Shown: positions 1-9,312 of the stretch, piece by piece
Position numbering within the stretch: the first letter of the stretch is position 1
Layout: every line of letters starts with the position of its first letter
Origin: Opitutia bacterium
GTDB taxonomy: Bacteria > Verrucomicrobiota > Verrucomicrobiia > Opitutales > Coraliomargaritaceae
Assembly: GCA_029252625.1 (NCBI GenBank)
Contig: JAQXBA010000001.1
Span: 1 to 46,231, forward strand
Reading direction: 5' to 3'
Length of the DNA stretch: 46,231 nucleotides
The notes under the pieces: generated by a model
What the model saw: the letters and a program-made list of their open reading frames with translations, nothing else
What the model was told of the DNA's origin: nothing
Databases searched by the model: none
Made by a program: the position numbers and the translations under genes

Positions 1-2283
1 ATTGAATCGTCTGTGGCGCTGCTGGATGAGTCTGGCGTAGCACGTCAGCAACTACGACTCATCGGGCTCGATTTATTATCCCTTGGAAATCTGCCCAACT
101 TTCTCGATCGCGGCTTCGACATTTCTGATGGCAGCAGCGACTGGTGGTCGGCTCTCGGGCCAAGCGATCAAGTGTGGATCACGCACAGTTTAGCGCACAG
201 TGCTGGACTCGCAAAGGACGACCGCATTGAAATCGTGTTCGGCGGACTACTGCGCGCAATCACAGTGGCGGGGATCATCGGCAGCCCCGCAGATAATTTA
301 CCGGAAGATCTAATCATCGGGGACCTACCCTCGGTTCAAGGCTGGGCAAAGCGCCCATCCGAATTGAACCGCATTGAAGTGGTCGTGACGGACACGAGTC
401 AACGTGCGGATCGAAACTTTTTGGCAGCGATTGAGGCGCGCATTCAGGCACGATTGCCAGACGGCTATCGGCTAGAAGCAACTGCAGAGCAAGCCGCGAA
501 GCGTGCCAGCATGACCGAAGCCTTTCGCCTGAATTTGGTAATCTTGTCGCTAATCGCGATGTTAGTAGCGGCCTATTTAATTTTGCAAGCACTCGATGCA
601 GCGGTCGTTAGGCGCAGGCACGAGATGGCCACATTGAAGAGCCTCGGGCTGAGTGCGCGCGTGCTGTTTGCCCTGAATTTACTCGAGGCCAGCCTGATCG
701 GGCTACTCGGATCTATCGGTGGTTTGGCGGTCGGTTACTTGCTCGCGTGGGGCGCGGTGCACCTGCTCGCCGATACAGTCAATGCCTTGTATTTCGCGAC
801 GTCGACGCAAGCGATTCAACTGAGCGCTGAGGATTGTTGGATCGGGCTGTCACTGGGCATGTGTTTTAGTTTACTGGCTGGATGGCTACCAGCTCGTGAT
901 GCGATGCAAACGCCACCCGCACAAATTTTGGCGCGTGGCGATTGGTCGCCGGGCTTCGCATGGCTGCGTCGCCCTCAGATAGGCTTAAGTTTGTTCACGC
1001 TTGGTGGCTTCGCGTTACTCATACCGCCCTCGCAACTAGCAGGGGGGGCGAAAATGGCACTTGGCGGATTTCTTGCCGCTGGCTGCTGGATCTTTGCTGG
1101 CGCACTGCTCTCCGGTCAGCTATTAACGCGACTTGCCCAGCTGCTCCAGCCGCTCAGCCCGCGCGCAATTTGGCGCATCGCAGTCAGTCGCTTGGCCGAT
1201 GGCTCCAGTCGCCATCGGCTAGCAGTCGCAGGATTAGTTGTCGCAGTGAGCATGGTCACTGGCATGTTTCAGATGGTCGGCAGCTTTAGAGGTACGATCG
1301 AGGTGTGGTTCGACGTCCGCTTTCAAGCCGACTTGTATGTTTCCGAGCGCGGAGTTACTGGCCAAGGCAACGCGAATGGCATTACCCCTGAAGTGCTGCA
1401 CTCACTCTCAATCATTCCGGAGTTGGCATTTATGGATGCGCTCTACATTGAACAAGTCGAAGGCCCAATTGGCGTTACAACGCTGGCAGGGGCTGACTTT
1501 TCCATTTGGGAAGAAGGCCGCGTGCAACAGATTTGGCTGCGTGCCCCTGGGACCTTGACTGGAATCGTCGACGCGCAACCGGCTTACGTCAGCGAAACAT
1601 TTGCACGACGCTTTGATGTGATGAACGGTGGCGCAGTCGAACTACTGACCCCGACTGGACCACAGCGAATTACAGTGATGGGTATCTTCGCGGATTACGG
1701 CAACGAGTTTGGCTCGGCGGTGGTCGATGTGCCCATCTGGCAGGAATGGACTCAGCGACAGCGCGCCATCAACACCACACTTTATTTACAGCCTGATATT
1801 GCAGTGAATACAGTCAGAGATCGCCTGCGCCTAGAATATCCCGGGCTGGACTTTCGCAATTCGCAGGAACTGCGCACCTTGGCATTGGGGATTTTCAATG
1901 ATACCTTTCGAGTCACCGCTGCCTTAAATGGGATCGGCATCACGGTCGCCTTTATCGGCCTATTGTTGGGGCTGATGGCGATCTTTGAGGAATCTGCGCA
2001 GACCTGGCGGACTTTAAAACAACTCGGCATTAGCTATAAGCAATTACTACTGACCGCAGGGATCGAAGGCGCCGGTATCGCCTTCGCGGCATACATCAGC
2101 GGCACCCTGATGGGCCTCGCATTGGGCGCGATCTTGATCAAAGTCATTAACGTGCAATCCTTTGGATGGTCCTTGCTGTGGCAACTACCGTTTGGCAGCT
2201 TTGCCCTGTTAGGACTCGTGATGGTAACGGCTGGGTTTATTTGCGGAATTGGCACAGCTGCCTGGTGGCACAAAAAGAGATAA
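1..2283 (+). CDS. ABC transporter permease with two FtsX domains (5' partial)
   Basis: This is the membrane subunit of an ABC transporter of the FtsX/MacB superfamily, which moves substrates across or out of the inner membrane using energy from a separate ATPase. The reading frame is open from base 1, so the true start, including the expected first membrane helix, lies upstream. About 760 residues are visible. A first four-helix FtsX block begins near residue 175 with a helix followed by the basic charge cluster VVRRRHEMATLKSLG, typical of this family. Extra helices lie around 325-375. A helix at about 405-425 precedes a periplasmic domain (about 430-630), and a second FtsX block closes the protein. 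The stop overlaps the ATG of the next gene (TAATG), so the two are probably translated together. The pairing with an AttH-like protein recalls attEFGH-type operons. The ATPase is not in view and should lie upstream. Confidence 0.85.
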   Translation: MESSVALLDESGVARQQLRLIGLDLLSLGNLPNFLDRGFDISDGSSDWWSALGPSDQVWITHSLAHSAGLAKDDRIEIVFGGLLRAITVAGIIGSPADNLPEDLIIGDLPSVQGWAKRPSELNRIEVVVTDTSQRADRNFLAAIEARIQARLPDGYRLEATAEQAAKRASMTEAFRLNLVILSLIAMLVAAYLILQALDAAVVRRRHEMATLKSLGLSARVLFALNLLEASLIGLLGSIGGLAVGYLLAWGAVHLLADTVNALYFATSTQAIQLSAEDCWIGLSLGMCFSLLAGWLPARDAMQTPPAQILARGDWSPGFAWLRRPQIGLSLFTLGGFALLIPPSQLAGGAKMALGGFLAAGCWIFAGALLSGQLLTRLAQLLQPLSPRAIWRIAVSRLADGSSRHRLAVAGLVVAVSMVTGMFQMVGSFRGTIEVWFDVRFQADLYVSERGVTGQGNANGITPEVLHSLSIIPELAFMDALYIEQVEGPIGVTTLAGADFSIWEEGRVQQIWLRAPGTLTGIVDAQPAYVSETFARRFDVMNGGAVELLTPTGPQRITVMGIFADYGNEFGSAVVDVPIWQEWTQRQRAINTTLYLQPDIAVNTVRDRLRLEYPGLDFRNSQELRTLALGIFNDTFRVTAALNGIGITVAFIGLLLGLMAIFEESAQTWRTLKQLGISYKQLLLTAGIEGAGIAFAAYISGTLMGLALGAILIKVINVQSFGWSLLWQLPFGSFALLGLVMVTAGFICGIGTAAWWHKKR

Positions 2284-3431
2284 TGCATATGTGGCGTCTT
2301 CTAATTATTCTATATACCTTGGCGTTCAACTCCCTTTGGGCGGAGTTACAGTGGATACAACCGCCCGCCGTTACCGACAAAGGCTATCGCGTCCCGCAAC
2401 CCGATTATCAACCGAACTTACCCAAAGACCTCGGAGCCCATCCGGATTATGCAATCGAATGGTGGTATTGGGTCGGCCATTTAGAGGCGATCGATTCGAA
2501 CGAGACCTTCGGATTTCAATCGACTGTGTTCCGCCTGGCGGGCGATCCGCAGCAGTCAGATGCAAGCGATGACGCGCATTTAGGGCGTAGTCAGTTATAC
2601 ATGTCGCACCTCGCCTTGAGTGATATTGCCCAGCAACGCTATATTCACGCGGAGCGAATCGTTCGTAATGGCTGGCAAGCCAATGCTGCCGAGCAGGGCT
2701 TGCAGATTTCAGCGGGGCCAATCACCGCGCATTGGAATGAGCCTGCACAGGCGATTGAGATGCAGCTCAATTATCCCGACGACACACGTTTAACGCTAAC
2801 GATGTCGTCACGTAAACCGATGTTGATTTTCGGCGAACGCGGTTTGAGCCGCAAAGGTGCAGACCCGGCAGCGGTGAGTTGGTATTGGACGTATTCGCGA
2901 CTCGACGTGATCGGGACTCTCACACGTGGCGACACCAGCATCGCGTTGAAAGGCACTGCATGGATGGACCACGAAATCTCATCTAGTCAACTGGGAGGGG
3001 ATTTGGAGGGCTGGGACTGGACTGCCATTCAATTGGACAATGGCACCGAGTTAAAAGCCTACCGCTTGCGCCGTCCCAATGGAGGCAGCGATCCATGGTC
3101 TGCAGTCTATTGGATCGATGCTCTCGGCCAACATCATTCGGTCTATGCCGCAGCCTTCGAATGGAAGACCGTCAGCACTTGGACGAGCCCACATACCGGG
3201 CTTCGCTATCCAACGGAGGTCAAGATCCTGGCGACCAATCCGACCTCAAAAAAGCTGGAGACCTACCACCTGCGCCCGAAGCTAGACGACCAAGAGTTTA
3301 CTGGCAATGACAGTAGCAATGCCTACTGGGAAGGTGCCTGCGATGTATTTGATGCGCAAGGCAAGCGCATTGGCCAAGCCTACCTAGAGCTAGCCGGATA
3401 CGGCGACGGACTAGGCGGCAAACTCAATTAA
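2283..3431 (+). CDS. AttH/CrtC-like lipocalin-domain protein, exported
   Basis: The protein belongs to the lipocalin-like family that includes AttH and carotenoid 1,2-hydratase CrtC (family knowledge). It is about 382 residues with a hydrophobic N-terminal signal (WRLLIILYTLAFNSLWA), so it is probably periplasmic. The motif EWWYWVGHLEA near residue 60 and the stretch WMDHEISSSQLGGDLEGWDW in the second half are hallmarks of the fold. I chose the ATG that overlaps the upstream stop as TAATG; a second in-frame ATG two codons later is equally possible. No hydratase activity can be claimed, since AttH members next to FtsX permeases are generally of unknown substrate. Context suggests a lipid or secondary-metabolite export function. 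It ends four bases inside the convergent protease gene. Confidence 0.8.
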   Translation: MHMWRLLIILYTLAFNSLWAELQWIQPPAVTDKGYRVPQPDYQPNLPKDLGAHPDYAIEWWYWVGHLEAIDSNETFGFQSTVFRLAGDPQQSDASDDAHLGRSQLYMSHLALSDIAQQRYIHAERIVRNGWQANAAEQGLQISAGPITAHWNEPAQAIEMQLNYPDDTRLTLTMSSRKPMLIFGERGLSRKGADPAAVSWYWTYSRLDVIGTLTRGDTSIALKGTAWMDHEISSSQLGGDLEGWDWTAIQLDNGTELKAYRLRRPNGGSDPWSAVYWIDALGQHHSVYAAAFEWKTVSTWTSPHTGLRYPTEVKILATNPTSKKLETYHLRPKLDDQEFTGNDSSNAYWEGACDVFDAQGKRIGQAYLELAGYGDGLGGKLN

Positions 3432-4036
3432 ACAACAAAGCCCTGCGCCAACTTCACGGCAAACACGCCTAAGTTGCTTGCCGCATGCGCTAACATACAG
3501 GGGAACAGTGAGCGATTTTTATTCCACGGACCAAAGCGCAGCGCGTAGAACCAGAGCGAATTCGCCAATAAGATCCCAGTGGTGAAAAAGGCTTTGGTGG
3601 TAAAAGTCCATGCAAAGGCTGCGCCTGCTTCATTGCTCCAGAAGTGGCCATGAATAAGGGCAAAAATCAACGAGAAGCCGACACAACTGCCGATCAAGGC
3701 GGCACGCCCTTTATTCTCGACCACCAAATAGCCGCGAAAGATCACTTCCTCCACGATCCCCGCAGCGAGGGTCGCAAATACGAAATACCAGAGCATCTCG
3801 CTCTGCTCTGAGGCGATACCCAAAGCAATTTCACCGCTGGTCTCGGCAGCCAAAATCAACAACGCCCCAATCACTCCGATCCCATACAGCCCCCACGAAG
3901 CCGAACTCGCACCCGGCATAGCCGACGGCTCAGGCTTATCCAACGATTGGTTCAACCGATAGTCTCCCCAATACATGTGCCCCACATAGGCAGCGACGCC
4001 AACGTAGAGTAAGATCATAAAGGGGGATTCGTTCAT
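3428..4036 (-). CDS. CPBP family intramembrane metalloprotease
   Basis: This 202-residue integral membrane protein belongs to the CPBP (CAAX protease and bacteriocin-processing, Abi) family of intramembrane glutamate/metalloproteases. The diagnostic motif EEVIFRGYL lies at residues 96-104, a conserved His follows in FALIHGHFW (H129), and the third motif, HAASN, is at 184-188. All the expected catalytic residues are therefore present. Hydrophobic segments span most of the protein. The substrate is unknown. Its 3' end overlaps the convergent AttH-like gene by four bases. The ATG has no clear Shine-Dalgarno sequence. Confidence 0.85.
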   Translation of the reverse strand: MNESPFMILLYVGVAAYVGHMYWGDYRLNQSLDKPEPSAMPGASSASWGLYGIGVIGALLILAAETSGEIALGIASEQSEMLWYFVFATLAAGIVEEVIFRGYLVVENKGRAALIGSCVGFSLIFALIHGHFWSNEAGAAFAWTFTTKAFFTTGILLANSLWFYALRFGPWNKNRSLFPCMLAHAASNLGVFAVKLAQGFVV

Positions 4037-4127
4037 AGCTAGGCGATGGCTGATTGATAATGACTAATCGCTGATAAAATGACTCTGCACTTAGTCATCA
4101 ACCATTCTTTATCAGCTACTCATCTCG

Positions 4128-4499
4128 CTAGATATGTCTCGAGTCGTCTTCGTCTTTGGCTACGTAACCACTCTCTTGGCGATCATGATTGACCTTGTTC
4201 TTTTTGGTGTAGGCCGCGTGCACATCTTCTGGAGTCATACCGAGCACCTGAGCCAGTGAGATCACAAAGTGAAACAGGTCCACCACTTCGACCTTGGCAT
4301 TCTGCTCGTCGAATTCCTGATATTTCGCCCACCACTTCCAAGGCACCGAATCAATCAACTCGGACATTTCCTGCTGCATCGCGCGGGTGTAGTTCAACAC
4401 CCACTTGGTCTTTTCTTCGTCCGACATGTTGTCGGTGTCTACGCCAATGCGCTTGTTCAACGCGTTCTGAAGATCAAAAAGTTCGTCAAATTTATCCAT
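4128..4499 (-). CDS. All-alpha NTP pyrophosphatase, dUTPase/MazG-like
   Basis: This small protein (123 residues) resembles dimeric dUTPases and MazG-type nucleotide pyrophosphohydrolases, which hydrolyse non-canonical or excess NTPs to NMP and PPi. The Mg-binding signature of two acidic helices is visible: EMSELIDS near residue 43, then, after a Trp/Lys-rich stretch (WKWWAK), EVVDLFHFVISLA. Together they give the expected ExxE and ExxD pattern. I start it at the ATG preceded by AAGGA at a spacing of about seven bases, one of the few good Shine-Dalgarno sites in this window; a TTG two codons upstream is less likely. Its nucleotide specificity (dUTP or another) cannot be told from sequence alone. 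Confidence 0.8.
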   Translation of the reverse strand: MDKFDELFDLQNALNKRIGVDTDNMSDEEKTKWVLNYTRAMQQEMSELIDSVPWKWWAKYQEFDEQNAKVEVVDLFHFVISLAQVLGMTPEDVHAAYTKKNKVNHDRQESGYVAKDEDDSRHI

Positions 4500-4616
4500 G
4501 CACAATCCTTAGGCGCGGCACTGCCCTCAAGCAAGTGCAAAGACCCACCCGCGTTTGCTCCTCCTCTGGATTATAATTCTAATCCCCATACTAGCATCTC
4601 TTGAAATGTAAAGATG

Positions 4617-4672
4617 ACCCAAATTACGATTAAGTGTAGGATTAAGATTAAGAGTATGATTAAGATTAAATA
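4617..4672. repeat. GATTAAG short-period repeat tract
   Basis: The intergenic stretch before the SNF2 gene is a string of GATTAAG-like units (for example GATTAAG, GGATTAAGATTAAGAG, GATTAAGATTAAA) with irregular spacing of 6 to 13 bases. A second tract of the same type, in both orientations, lies at 35641-35737. It reads as a low-complexity dispersed repeat; no promoter consensus can be assigned inside it. Confidence 0.6.
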
Positions 4673-4687
4673 TTCATCCCGCCTTGC

Positions 4688-7327
4688 ATGCACAGCCAAC
4701 TCGAACTCACACCACACGGCACCGTCATTTGCCGCGACGACGCTCGCAAAGAGTTAGCCGTGTTTCACGGTTCGGAAGCAGCTGCCCTGATTTGTATCGC
4801 AGGCCAAAAGCTATCGCCGGGAGTCGATGACTCCGTGCTGTATTGGAAAGGATTCACTGAGCACTTTATCCGCGCGCTCTGCCAAGTTCCCGCTGATCGC
4901 GAACACGAACTACAGATCGATCCACCCGCGGCGGGCGAACTCTCAGATATCATCCTCAATGCACCCCCGATACGCGGCGCGGAATATCTGAGCCGCGACG
5001 TGCTACGAGCGCTCTGGCAACGACTCCTCGAGTGGACGCGTGCACAGCTCGAAATCGAGCCCGATTTAACCAGCTTACTCGCAACGCACGCCCCACGGTG
5101 GTCACGTGTCGGTCGCGTGACCCTGCATCTGGCCGAGAACAACAGCGACCCCGAGTATCCATTCGCCTTCATGGCATCCTATGCATCGGGCCTCAGCAAA
5201 AGCGGTCGCCTGCAGCAACTCCCCCTCGGTAAAGCACTCAAAGAATATGCCGGCACCAACAACAAGGACGCCCTACTCAAGCTGCTCGCACCGATCAACG
5301 CCGCTAGCAAACAGTGCAAACTCCTCGCCGATCTAGTCGCGACTAAGGACATTTTTCATCCACTCCTGTGGCTTCCCTCTGAAGCCTATCAGTTTCTGCA
5401 GAGCGTACCCGTACTCGAAGACGCCGGCCTCCTTGTGCGACTGCCAAATTGGTGGGAAAAGCGCACCCGCCGCCCACAGGTCGCCGCAAAGATCGGCTCG
5501 GCCACACGTAGTTCCGTCGGCGAATACGGCCTGCTCGATGTCACGCTCAATGTAGAGGTCAATGGCCACGCACTCAATACCGACGAGATCGAAGCACTGC
5601 TGGCTGAAGACGACGGACTCATTCTGCTGCGCGGGCAATGGATCGAAGTCGACCGCGAGAAATTACAGCAAGCCCTCGCTCAGTGGCGCCGGATCGCAGC
5701 GCACGGCGACATCTCCTTTGCCACAGGAATGCGTTGGCTGGCTGGTGCACCTGCCGACTTAGACTCGAGCAGCGAAACCGAAGTCTGCCACGAATGGGCC
5801 TTCGCCGAACCGGGCGAAGCACTGATCGGACTACTGAAACAACTCAAAGATCCCGCGCAGCTGGCTCCCCCGACCACGCTCAATGCGACTCTGCGTCCCT
5901 ACCAGCAAGCCGGCCTCGACTGGTTGTGGTTGTGCACGCAAACTGGCCTCGGCGCTTGTTTGGCCGACGATATGGGTCTGGGCAAAACGATCCAGCTACT
6001 AGCGGCCTTGCTGCGCAAACAGCAACAAACCCCACACGCCGCAGCGGCACTGCTGGTGGTGCCCGCTTCCCTGATTGGCAACTGGCAGCGCGAAGCCGAA
6101 ACATTCGCGCCCTCCCTGCGTCTGTTTATCGCACACCCATCTGAATGCCCCCAGCATATGCTGCGCACCGCACCCACCGAGCAGCTTGCCAATGCAGATC
6201 TCGTCATCACCACCTACGGCATGCTTAGCCGCCTCGACTGGCCAGCGCAGACTGATTGGAGCTGGGTGGCGCTAGACGAGGCGCAGGCGATCAAAAATCA
6301 CCGGTCTCGCCAGAGCCAAGCCGTCCGCGCACTCAAGGCAGACGCCCGCATTGCCCTAACTGGCACGCCGATCGAAAACACTCTCGCCGACCTCTGGTCC
6401 TTGTTTGACTTTATTAACCCCGGCCTGCTCGGCAGCTCTGGGCAATTTGCGAACTTCGCCCAAGCTCTGCGCACAAACAACCGCGAGCACTACGCGCCGC
6501 TCCGCCGACTGGTCAGTCCGTATATTTTGCGCCGCCTCAAGACCGACAAGTCAATTATCAGTGACTTGCCAGATAAGACCGAGATGAAAGTCTTTTGTGG
6601 GCTCAGTGCGGAGCAAGCAAAGCTCTATCAGCACACCATAAAAACACTCAAACAAGAACTCGCGGCCAGCACGGGCATCCAGCGCAAGGGACTCGTACTC
6701 AGCTACCTCATGCGCTTCAAGCAGATCTGCAACCACCCCGACCAACTGACAGGCGCAGGCGAATACGCGCCCACAGCCAGTGCTAAATTTCAGCGTCTGA
6801 CCGAGCTTTGTAGCCAGATCGAATCGCGCGGCGAGAAAGTGTTGATCTTCACCCAATTCCGCGAAATGACTGAGCCGCTGGCCGACTGCCTCACAGCCAT
6901 CTTTGGCCGCAGCGGCCTCGTCTTACACGGCGGCACGCCGATCAAACAACGCCAACAAATGGTCGAGCAGTTCCAGCGCGAAGATGGCCCGCCCTTCTTC
7001 ATCCTCTCACTCAAAGCTGGCGGCACTGGGCTCAACCTCACCGCCGCCAACCACGTCGTGCACTTCGACCGTTGGTGGAATCCCGCTATCGAGAACCAAG
7101 CCACCGACCGCGCCTTCCGCATCGGGCAAAAGCGCAATGTGCTAGTGCACAAATTTATCACCCGCGGCACACTTGAGGAAAAAATTGATCGGATGATTTC
7201 CGAGAAACAAAGCACCGCCGATCAAATTTTAACTGGAGATGCAGAGAAATCGTTGACCGAGCTCAACAATGACGAACTCTTAGACCTCATCCACCTCGAC
7301 CTATCACACGCCACTGCCACACTATGA
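4688..7327 (+). CDS. SNF2-family helicase/ATPase (DEAD/DEAH superfamily 2)
   Basis: This 879-residue protein is a bacterial Swi2/Snf2-type DNA translocase. The N-terminal 400 residues include the SNF2-associated DUF3670-like region, recognisable by the stretch GLLDVTLNVEVNGHAL and the later LILLRGQWIEVD. The ATPase core follows: Walker A in DDMGLGKT at about residues 427-434, motif II DEAQ at about 529-532, ALTGTPIEN (motif III), and a C-terminal helicase lobe with FILSLKAGGTGLNLT and the arginine-finger motif QATDRAFRIGQ at about 803. The stop overlaps the start of the SWIM gene (ATGA), so they are co-translated and probably act together. Such SNF2 plus SWIM pairs are common in bacteria, but their DNA transaction is poorly defined. 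No Shine-Dalgarno site precedes the ATG. Confidence 0.92.
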   Translation: MHSQLELTPHGTVICRDDARKELAVFHGSEAAALICIAGQKLSPGVDDSVLYWKGFTEHFIRALCQVPADREHELQIDPPAAGELSDIILNAPPIRGAEYLSRDVLRALWQRLLEWTRAQLEIEPDLTSLLATHAPRWSRVGRVTLHLAENNSDPEYPFAFMASYASGLSKSGRLQQLPLGKALKEYAGTNNKDALLKLLAPINAASKQCKLLADLVATKDIFHPLLWLPSEAYQFLQSVPVLEDAGLLVRLPNWWEKRTRRPQVAAKIGSATRSSVGEYGLLDVTLNVEVNGHALNTDEIEALLAEDDGLILLRGQWIEVDREKLQQALAQWRRIAAHGDISFATGMRWLAGAPADLDSSSETEVCHEWAFAEPGEALIGLLKQLKDPAQLAPPTTLNATLRPYQQAGLDWLWLCTQTGLGACLADDMGLGKTIQLLAALLRKQQQTPHAAAALLVVPASLIGNWQREAETFAPSLRLFIAHPSECPQHMLRTAPTEQLANADLVITTYGMLSRLDWPAQTDWSWVALDEAQAIKNHRSRQSQAVRALKADARIALTGTPIENTLADLWSLFDFINPGLLGSSGQFANFAQALRTNNREHYAPLRRLVSPYILRRLKTDKSIISDLPDKTEMKVFCGLSAEQAKLYQHTIKTLKQELAASTGIQRKGLVLSYLMRFKQICNHPDQLTGAGEYAPTASAKFQRLTELCSQIESRGEKVLIFTQFREMTEPLADCLTAIFGRSGLVLHGGTPIKQRQQMVEQFQREDGPPFFILSLKAGGTGLNLTAANHVVHFDRWWNPAIENQATDRAFRIGQKRNVLVHKFITRGTLEEKIDRMISEKQSTADQILTGDAEKSLTELNNDELLDLIHLDLSHATATL

Positions 7328-8052
7328 GCTGGGACGAATTCAGTGACCACAAGCCTCCTTCTGCAGCGCAGTTGCGTACTCAAGCTCAACAACGCATCCA
7401 AGTCCTCACCAATGAAGGCTACCAACTGACTCCGGTCCCCGCTGGATCGCGCAACGGACCGATCGCGAAAAGCTTCTGGGGCAAAGCATGGTGCAAACAC
7501 CTCGAAGCCTTCAGTGATTACGAATATCGCCTCCCTCGCGGTCGCAGCTACGTGCGCAACGGTGCAGTCGTTGACTTAAAAATCGGACCTCAAATCGTGA
7601 CCGCGATGGTCAGCGGCGCCGAACTCTACGAGTTAACCATCAACATTGATGCCCTTGATCCCGAAAAGTGGGTAGCACTCAAAGCACGCTGCCAAGGCGA
7701 GATCGGCTCACTGGTCGAACTGCTAAAGGGCAAACTCTCGGATGAGATCATGTCACTAGTCATGGACCCAGAAGTCGGACTGTTCCCCAAGCCCCAGGAA
7801 ATCCACTTTAACTGCAACTGCCCCGACTGGGCAGACATGTGCAAACACGTCGCCGGCTCGCTCTATGGAGTCGGCGTGCGCCTCGACGAATCCCCCGAAC
7901 TGCTGTTTAAGCTTCGCGGCATCGATCATACGGAACTGATCACGCTTGGCAGCGCCGTCAGCGATCTGATTGAACCCCAGACCTCGCGCCGCCGACGCAC
8001 CTTAGATAGCGATGCGGTCAACGACGTGTTTGGGCTCGATTTGGACAATTGA
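7324..8052 (+). CDS. SWIM zinc-finger protein, partner of the SNF2 helicase
   Basis: This 242-residue protein carries a SWIM zinc-binding motif, CNCPDWADMCKH (C164, C166, C173, H175), which matches CxC...CxH. The SWIM domain is known to mediate nucleic-acid or protein binding. The N-terminal part contains FWGKAWCKHLEAFSDYEYRLPRG, a conserved lead-in of bacterial SWIM proteins. The gene begins inside the stop region of the helicase with a four-base ATGA overlap, which strongly implies coupled translation and a shared complex. The C-terminus is basic (SRRRR). The biochemical role is unknown. Confidence 0.88.
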   Translation: MSWDEFSDHKPPSAAQLRTQAQQRIQVLTNEGYQLTPVPAGSRNGPIAKSFWGKAWCKHLEAFSDYEYRLPRGRSYVRNGAVVDLKIGPQIVTAMVSGAELYELTINIDALDPEKWVALKARCQGEIGSLVELLKGKLSDEIMSLVMDPEVGLFPKPQEIHFNCNCPDWADMCKHVAGSLYGVGVRLDESPELLFKLRGIDHTELITLGSAVSDLIEPQTSRRRRTLDSDAVNDVFGLDLDN

Positions 8053-8421
8053 GAACCAAACCCGCAGAGTTTTGAAGTCGCGTTGCAGCCAGCAAAGACA
8101 GGTGTGGAACGAGCTTACCATCGGGAGCTTGTATAAGCGCACCACAACACTGCCACTACTCACAATTACTTTTACTCTCGTCAACGCCGCACCGCTGGAT
8201 TTTTAACACTTGCCGCATAAAAATTACTAGGCTAGCTCTATTTGTCTCGATACGTGACTCACCTCGAAGCCAACTACTCGACTTCGGCTTATGCGACTTC
8301 CCTGAAGATCGCCGCAATTGATCCGTGAGTCGGTATAATCGAGTCAAACACATGTGTTTGGCACGCTATGACTGATCTAGTGCGCCAGGCACCACTATAA
8401 CATAAGTAACACATACATAAG
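8053..8421. other. Gene-free region between SWIM gene and RGG-protein gene
   Basis: These 369 bases hold no reading frame that looks like a protein. A weak hairpin of CGAAG and CTTCG halves lies near 8264-8289. No convincing terminator with a T-tract or clear promoter was found. It presumably contains the promoter of the downstream Arg/Gly-rich gene. Confidence 0.4.
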
Positions 8422-9291
8422 ATGCCAGAATTCGAAGAAACTGATTCACAGCCAAATCCAAGCCACAGCTACACACCCAGCGCAGATGCTTCCAAGAAGC
8501 CACGAGGACGCCGCCGCAGCGGTGGATTTAAGACCGAAGTCGCCTCTACCAGCACAGCAGGTATGGGTGAAGTCAGCGCAACAGATGCATTGCAAAGCGA
8601 AAAGCTCAGCGGCAGCGCTCGTCCACAAGATAGTGAAGAACGCCCAAAGCGTGAGCGTAAGCCCCGCGCCGAGCGCCCTGAACGAGTGGAAGCAGACGCA
8701 CCCGACTCCGATATTGAAGAAGCACCGAGAGCACAACGCGAACCACGTGCACCACGCGATAGCGAAGAGCGTGCTCCTCGCGAGCCGCGCGCAGAACGTA
8801 CCCCGCGCGAGCCTCGTGAAGAGCGTATCACCAACCCTCAACCCAGTGAAGACACCCTCGCCTCGATCAAGAGCGTCGAAGCTAAACTCACCGAACGCCG
8901 TGCCGAACGCGACGCACGCCGTAAGGAGCGCGATGCCAATCGCCCTGCAAAAAACGAACGCAAGCCAAACGCACGCGGGAAAAAGCCACAGCCTAAGGGC
9001 AAAGGTAAGCAGCCTCAGAAAAAAGGTTTACTGGCAAAAATTCTAGGGATTTTCGGAATCGGTAATCAGCCTAAGGGAAAACCAGTGGGTAATCGCGGAG
9101 GCAATCGTGGTGGACAAAACCGCCAAGGTGGCAACCGTGGCGGCAATCGCAATGGCAACCGTGGCGGACAAAATCGCCAAGGAGGCAATCGCGGTGGAGA
9201 AAACCGTCGTGGTGGCAACCGTGGCGGGCAAGGTCGCCGTCAAGGCAACGAAAAGCCACACTCTGCTAAATCACTCAGCAACGAATCTTAA
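8422..9291 (+). CDS. Arg/Gly-rich low-complexity protein with RGG-like repeats
   Basis: I do not recognise a named family. The 289-residue protein is almost entirely low complexity. Residues 1-65 are Ser/Thr-rich with a GRRRSGG patch. Residues 68-140 alternate Arg, Glu and Pro (PREPRAERTPREPREE). Residues 145-195 form a charged, probably helical Arg/Lys segment. A short amphipathic stretch, KKGLLAKILGIFGIG, spans about 200-214. Residues 222-277 are tandem units of the form GGNRGGQNRQ, resembling eukaryotic RGG boxes. Such a composition suggests RNA binding or phase separation (inference only). Uninterrupted coding through the repeats, and murA starting only 21 bases downstream, argue that it is a real gene, probably cotranscribed with murA. 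Confidence 0.7.
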   Translation: MPEFEETDSQPNPSHSYTPSADASKKPRGRRRSGGFKTEVASTSTAGMGEVSATDALQSEKLSGSARPQDSEERPKRERKPRAERPERVEADAPDSDIEEAPRAQREPRAPRDSEERAPREPRAERTPREPREERITNPQPSEDTLASIKSVEAKLTERRAERDARRKERDANRPAKNERKPNARGKKPQPKGKGKQPQKKGLLAKILGIFGIGNQPKGKPVGNRGGNRGGQNRQGGNRGGNRNGNRGGQNRQGGNRGGENRRGGNRGGQGRRQGNEKPHSAKSLSNES

Positions 9292-9312
9292 TCTCAGCAC
9301 AGCGCATACAGT

